A DNA stretch of 64,000 bases from Athripsodes cinereus. Lineage: Eukaryota; Arthropoda; Insecta; Trichoptera; Leptoceridae. Under the pieces are notes generated by a model. It saw only the letters and a list, made by a program, of their open reading frames with translations. It did no database searches and was not told the origin of the DNA. The stretch covers positions 16,759,384 through 16,823,383 of the forward strand of contig OX388317.1 of assembly GCA_947579605.1 (NCBI GenBank), in the 5' to 3' direction. Below are positions 59,876-64,000 of the stretch, piece by piece (positions within the stretch are counted from its first letter, which is position 1; the number at the start of each line of letters is the position of its first letter). Made by a program: the position numbers and the translations under genes.

Positions 59876-61447
59876 AGTTGATTGATACGCATCAGGTATT
59901 AGATTTTACAAATAGGTTAGTTTAAAAATAATAATGCAGGTCTAAAATAACAGAAAATAAATAAGAAAATAGTGATGCGGTGACAATATATGTAAACAAA
60001 AGTCATAAATATCCGAAAGATTACTGTTTTTTTTATAAATGTGAAGCGAATTATAAGCTCAAAAAGTTTTAGAACATCAGTTCAAAACTACATACCACAA
60101 CTACCAAAGTTTAAAACAACATGTCGGCTGATTCGTAATCAATACCCACATAAAAAATTACGTCAGAATTAGAAATATTACGGCCAAATGATCATTAATT
60201 TAAGTTCCCACACCCACTGTCTTGAACATTAGCTAAGTTATTACACTTTATTTCAATAATTACAGTTCTTATTGTTGAATATTTTTAGATATTAAATACA
60301 CATTTTCAAGTATACCTACTATTCGACGTATCTCCAACGGGACTTCTATTATGCCTTTGATAGCATTTTTCAAGTATTCAATCAATATCGTAGAGTCACA
60401 GTTAATGGTGTAAGTTTTTCCATCTTGAGAATTATGGTTTCTCTCGTATGAACTCTAACATTATAACTGCACATAGAAAAGTAAATTTAATTAAGTAAAG
60501 GTAAGCTGTATCGTCTTTCCCCGTATATTAATAGCATACATGTTTTTTTTTTATATATTTTTTAGTATCCTGTATAGCCAATACAAGTTTTTACATTACC
60601 ATAAAATAACTAAAATGATTTCACCATTACGTCACCTACGAAACTGACGATAATGTTCTTGTGAAAATAAGTAGGTATCGTCGTTTTCACTTATTTTATA
60701 GTAACGTGAAATTCGTATTAAAGACTTTTCGATTCATGATCATGAAAATGATTCACCATCTACCATCCGGTTGTCTTTTCTTAATATAACACCCAGAGGA
60801 CCAGAGCACAGAGAACAAGTTCTAAAATATTGACATTGACTCCTATCGTAACATCGAAACGTTGACTGCTATGCGAACGTTATCGTGTAAATTTAAAATT
60901 ACCATTGTAATTAATTTTTCGAAGAAATTATATCAAGTTTACTTTGACTATCTATATAATTACATTTTATGCTCAGATAATGCTCGAAAACCGTGAAATA
61001 TTCGTATTTAAACTTTTTGTTTACTCAAATAAAACTTATGGAGTTTTTTTGTAATTACTTCGAAGTGTAATGCTCAAATGATTCCGTGATGTAATATTAA
61101 TGTCTTGATTCTTTTGAAAGTAATAGAAATAGAAATTAATTTGAAAATTCTTATTTTTACGATAGAAAATTACTTTGCTAATATTGTCATCAAATTAAAA
61201 TTTAATTTATATTATAGTTGTATCAAAAGAGAAAACATTATGTTTTTTTTTATATTTTTCTCATCTTGATAGTAATCAATGAACGAAGTGGTACTTTTCG
61301 ATAAATACAAATATAATTATAAAATCCACTTACAAATCATTAAATGAGTCTGTTTTTGAACCTTTTGTAAAAGGAATTTGATTTGACATTTAATAAAGGT
61401 ACGTACAAAATTTTACATTTTATTTCAGAGGATTGTTAACCATCCTG
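59876..61447. other. AT-rich spacer, nothing recognised
   Basis: No family match. The 60770-60870 block is less AT-rich but unassigned. Confidence 0.5.
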
Positions 61448-61576
61448 GGTACCTAGACAAATTGCATTTGGCGATCGACTACAAACGAACTTTTCGACAA
61501 TGTACCATAACATTATATGTACATTGTCGAAAAGTTCGTTCGTAGTCGATCGCCAAATGCAATTTGTTTAGGTACC
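61448..61576. mobile_element. Near-perfect hairpin with 58-bp arms
   Basis: The arms 61448-61505 and 61519-61576 are reverse complements at 56 of 58 positions, separated by a 13-base loop (CATAACATTATAT). Both ends are GGTACC. The arms share CAAATTGCATTTGGCGATCG and CGAACTTTTCGACAATGTAC. Both differences are T/C, so each is a G-U wobble in one of the two possible transcripts. No flanking duplication was found. It could be a young foldback element, a de novo inverted duplication, or a hairpin-RNA locus. Confidence 0.92.
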
Positions 61577-61604
61577 TACTTTGAAAATTACATATATATT
61601 ATGT

Positions 61605-61672
61605 TGTTTCCATGCAGTGAATGAGTCCACTGACCATCTCGCTTGTAGGAAATACCGTGATACTATAGATCA
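61605..61672 (+). repeat. Possible family A fragment
   Basis: CCACTGACCATCTCGCTTGT, AGGAAATACCGTGATACTAT echo the GCTACCCCACTTGTGGGATATGCCGTGATG end but with many changes. Confidence 0.4.
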
Positions 61673-61993
61673 CAGAACAATGAAGGCAATAAACCCGCCT
61701 TTTGTACTATTAATAAGTTGTACAATAAAGTGTATTTTATTTAATTTAAACACAGACTATTGTGAATCGTTTGTAATTGTTCATTCCATGATTAAGAGTA
61801 GCGTCAGAATTTAAGATTTACAAAAATGTACTTTACACAAAAAGTAAATAATATTCAAATTCAAATATTTTTTTTTTGGATAAACACACATTATACAATA
61901 AAAATCATCATTTTATAAATACAACGTAAAACATAAATAACCCCCAAATTTGAGCAGAGTTCGTGCTTTGAGGAATAAAAATATTTATAAAAT

Positions 61994-62046
61994 CAAAGAT
62001 AAAACTTAGTATGTCAAGACACTTCACATACTAAGTTTCATCTTTG
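61994..62046. repeat. Short hairpin with 21-bp arms
   Basis: CAAAGATAAAACTTAGTATGT (61994-62014) pairs with 62026-62046 at 20 of 21 positions around an 11-base loop. It is smaller than a typical animal pre-miRNA. Confidence 0.85.
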
Positions 62047-62301
62047 TAATTGTATGACCCTTATATTAGAATATTTTGCAAATAAAATCTTATTATTTTT
62101 GAAATACTACGTAATGTCAACTATTTCATTCATAATGGGTGTTTTAATTAAAATTGATTCAATTCTATTGGCGTATCAAACCATTATTGCGCACTTTTAT
62201 AACACTATTATAATATGTTTGGTGAAATAGTGAGGAATTATAATTGGATCTGCGGTTATGACAAACGACAATAATACAAAGATAGATAAATAGTTAGTTA
62301 T
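62047..62301. other. Spacer, nothing recognised
   Basis: Short AT-rich gap before the second hAT-like element. Confidence 0.5.
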
Positions 62302-62775
62302 GTCTGGTGTAGTGTTGTGGAATTCTCAAGAAATAATTATTCGAGAAATTTACCGAGAAATTTCTCGGTAAAAATCTCGAAGTAAATATTTTATATTATT
62401 TTTTTTATTTAACAGTATAATAATAATAAACACTTTATTCAATCAATCAATAACAATGTACAAATGTTGAGACAATTTATCACCAATATAACTACAATTA
62501 ATTATGGAAACAAAAAAAAATTAGGTACCCACATAGAAAAAAGTGCTAACAACTGATTAAAAATCTTGATGGTTGACACCCCACATGCCCATATTTAAGA
62601 TTTTTTGGATCAATCAGGTTGGCTGCGAAGTATACTGGGCGAAAGGTAATAATACCACTAAGAAGAATTATGGAGAGAAATTTCTCTTCCATCAGAGGAG
62701 AAATTCTCGGAGAAATTTCTCGTCCTCGAGAAATTTCTCTGGAGAATTTTCTCTTCTCACATCACTAGTCTGGTG
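62302..62775. mobile_element. hAT-like non-autonomous element with 8-bp TSD and GAGAAATTTCTC arrays
   Basis: The element (62310-62767, 458 bp) is bounded by exact GTCTGGTG repeats (62302-62309 and 62768-62775). The ends are TAGTGTTGTGGAA and the complement of TAGTGATGTGAGA, an imperfect terminal inverted repeat of hAT type. CGAGAAATTTCTCG-like palindromes cluster at 62338-62381 and 62667-62755. The centre is AT-rich and includes (ATA)n with AAACACTTTATTCAATC near 62410-62450, which may be a nested antisense LINE tail. There is no transposase frame; the 70-codon frame at 62573 is made of the repeats. Confidence 0.85.
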
Positions 62776-63354
62776 TATAAAATAAATGTTTACGTAACTA
62801 CTGGCATACTGTTTCTTGTCATTCTTTTGCCACAGAGGTGTCAAAAGGTAAAAGAAAGAATTATTGTTCCAAATTAAAATTCTATAATTTAGATGAATTT
62901 ATATGAAAATATATTTAACTTTGTTTTCTTTTATTAGTGTGAACATGAAATGCATTGGTAACATCAAAAATTTAGATTCACTTTTGAAAATCGATAGATA
63001 CTTATTTATCTTACCTAATGTTAAATACTGTAAATTTCTTTGAGTAATTTGCACTGAGAAAATGTATAATTTTATTAATTAATTGTGTCGGTGCACACGT
63101 AGTAGAACTCCATAATTATGTAATTGAAACAAGTGTTTCTTTCTACTTTAGATTATTGATTCCGAGAGAGACGTCTTTCGACTTATCAGGTCAGATTGAT
63201 AATGAGTTATCTGTTAAGTTTTTGTGTGACCATGACTGATCATATGGAGACTTATCTGATTGTATTATGCTGAGTAGTGTGGATGGCAATTCTGCCGCCG
63301 CGTAAAAAAAAATGTATAATTTTTAGTTTATTTTATAATATAATAATAATTTTA
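62776..63354. other. Spacer, nothing recognised
   Basis: A block at 63085-63250 is less AT-rich and contains AGACGTCTTTCGACTT, a word also at 41336-41351. Confidence 0.4.
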
Positions 63355-63400
63355 GCTTACTGTGAAAGGTGTATAAGGTTGTATTTGGGTTTATAAAAAA
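63355..63400 (+). mobile_element. SINE 3' tail
   Basis: CTTACTGTGAAAGGTGTATA, AGGTTGTATTTGGGTTTATA and an A run match the end of the SINE at 15575-15725. The A and B boxes are missing. Confidence 0.7.
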
Positions 63401-64000
63401 AAACAGATATTATCTTTTAAAAAAAAAAAAATTATGTGATATTCGACTGAGTAATACGATATCGCATGATTCGATTAAAAATCTATAGCAGCAAAATTAA
63501 TCATTGAGTCCAAATCCTTTGTGTGACATTCTCATGGCTATCATCTTTGTTTGACAGCTTTTGTAATTGTGAAGAAGAGACTTGTGAACTTTGTGAATAA
63601 AAGCTTCTGTTATAGTGATTCTACGAAATGTTAAATGACGGGTAATGAATTATTATTATTATTATCATTACTAGAGTGAGTATCGCCTCTGACGTACAAT
63701 AATGTAATAATAATAAAAATAACAATTATAATAAAAGAGTTCAATGATCTTGAGGAAATGAAATGAAAATAATTTTATTTTCTCAATAGACTATTACTAA
63801 GCACTAGACTTAAGCCCGTATTCACGAAAATAATAATTAACAATCGGTCAAAAAAATAGTAAAAATTTCTAAACGCTTAGACGTAGTACTTCAGTAGATG
63901 GGGTGTATTATGCACTGTGATCTTTTATACTATCTTCGATCTTAGATGTTAATATTTTCAACAACAACCAAATGTTCTGACTCTATATGTGAAATATTTG
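63401..64000. other. AT-rich spacer, possibly with an LTR-like piece
   Basis: GAAGAAGAGACTTGTGAACT, TTGTGAATAAAAGCTTCTGT near 63570-63615 looks like an LTR polyadenylation region, but no TG...CA pair, primer site or second LTR is visible. Confidence 0.35.

Noticed and set aside
41336..63184. 16-base word AGACGTCTTTCGACTT at 41336-41351 and 63169-63184
   Set aside because: Sequence similarity does not extend reliably on either side, and a 16-base coincidence is not improbable over all pairs of positions in 64 kb.
63540..63640. LTR-like polyadenylation region (GTGAATAAAAGCTTCTGT)
   Set aside because: No paired LTR or duplicated target site is visible in the part of the region inside the window.

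Overview
This 64 kb window looks like non-coding, repeat-rich DNA from an insect nuclear genome, most probably a moth or butterfly. The sequence is very AT-rich and has no operons, ribosome-binding sites or dense ORFs. The recognisable pieces are truncated non-LTR (LINE) retrotransposon 3' ends, tRNA-derived SINEs, hAT-like and foldback DNA elements, and microsatellite-like LINE tails. The short word GGTACCTAC and its relatives recur throughout, which I associate with lepidopteran DNA; that assignment is inference and cannot be proved from this window. I found no convincing host protein-coding gene, no true tRNA, rRNA or snRNA gene, and no CRISPR array. The window is best read as a large intron or an intergenic block.

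The identifiable content falls into a few classes. (1) 5'-truncated LINE copies that keep only the C-terminal tail of the reverse transcriptase protein. Several have perfect target-site duplications (TSDs): 4128-4592, 10480-10849, 16916-17409, 28074-28285, 42554-42940 and 50163-50388. (2) Two dispersed families reconstructed by comparing the window with itself. Family A is about 200-260 bp, with a conserved CCCCACTTGTGGGATATG core and sometimes an (ATGA)n tail; about fifteen pieces. Family B is about 200 bp, with a WRRLVSALCS-like C-terminus and a (GAT)n tail; about nine pieces. (3) Two hAT-like non-autonomous elements with perfect 8-bp TSDs, at 43910-44404 (nested inside a LINE copy) and 62310-62767. 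Each is full of a short subterminal word. (4) Foldback elements at 16439-16697, 34937-35105, 37575-37760 and 61448-61576. (5) tRNA-derived SINEs at about 15575-15725 and 32695-32915, and a SINE tail at 63355-63400.

Region by region. 1-9 kb: old A, B and LINE tails plus one well-preserved minus-strand LINE copy at 4.1-4.6 kb. 9.6-18 kb: five LINE-derived copies, a SINE and a foldback MITE. 18-28 kb: mostly AT-rich spacer with A and B copies. 28-38 kb: LINE ends, a SINE, a tandem duplication and two foldbacks. 38-45 kb: the densest mobile-element cluster, including the nested hAT-in-LINE. 45-48.6 kb: an almost featureless AT-rich block. 48.6-54 kb: a 51-bp micro-insertion with a 16-bp TSD, a short tRNA-Lys-like word, and A and B copies. 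54-56 kb: two unusually long open frames of unknown meaning. 56-64 kb: another A copy, a near-perfect hairpin, a smaller hairpin and the second hAT element.

The genes do not work together as a system, because no gene was found. What the window records is a history of retrotransposition and DNA transposition. The clearest new-looking items are the two hAT-like elements with their subterminal repeat arrays, the 58-bp-arm hairpin, and the extremely short LINE insertions.
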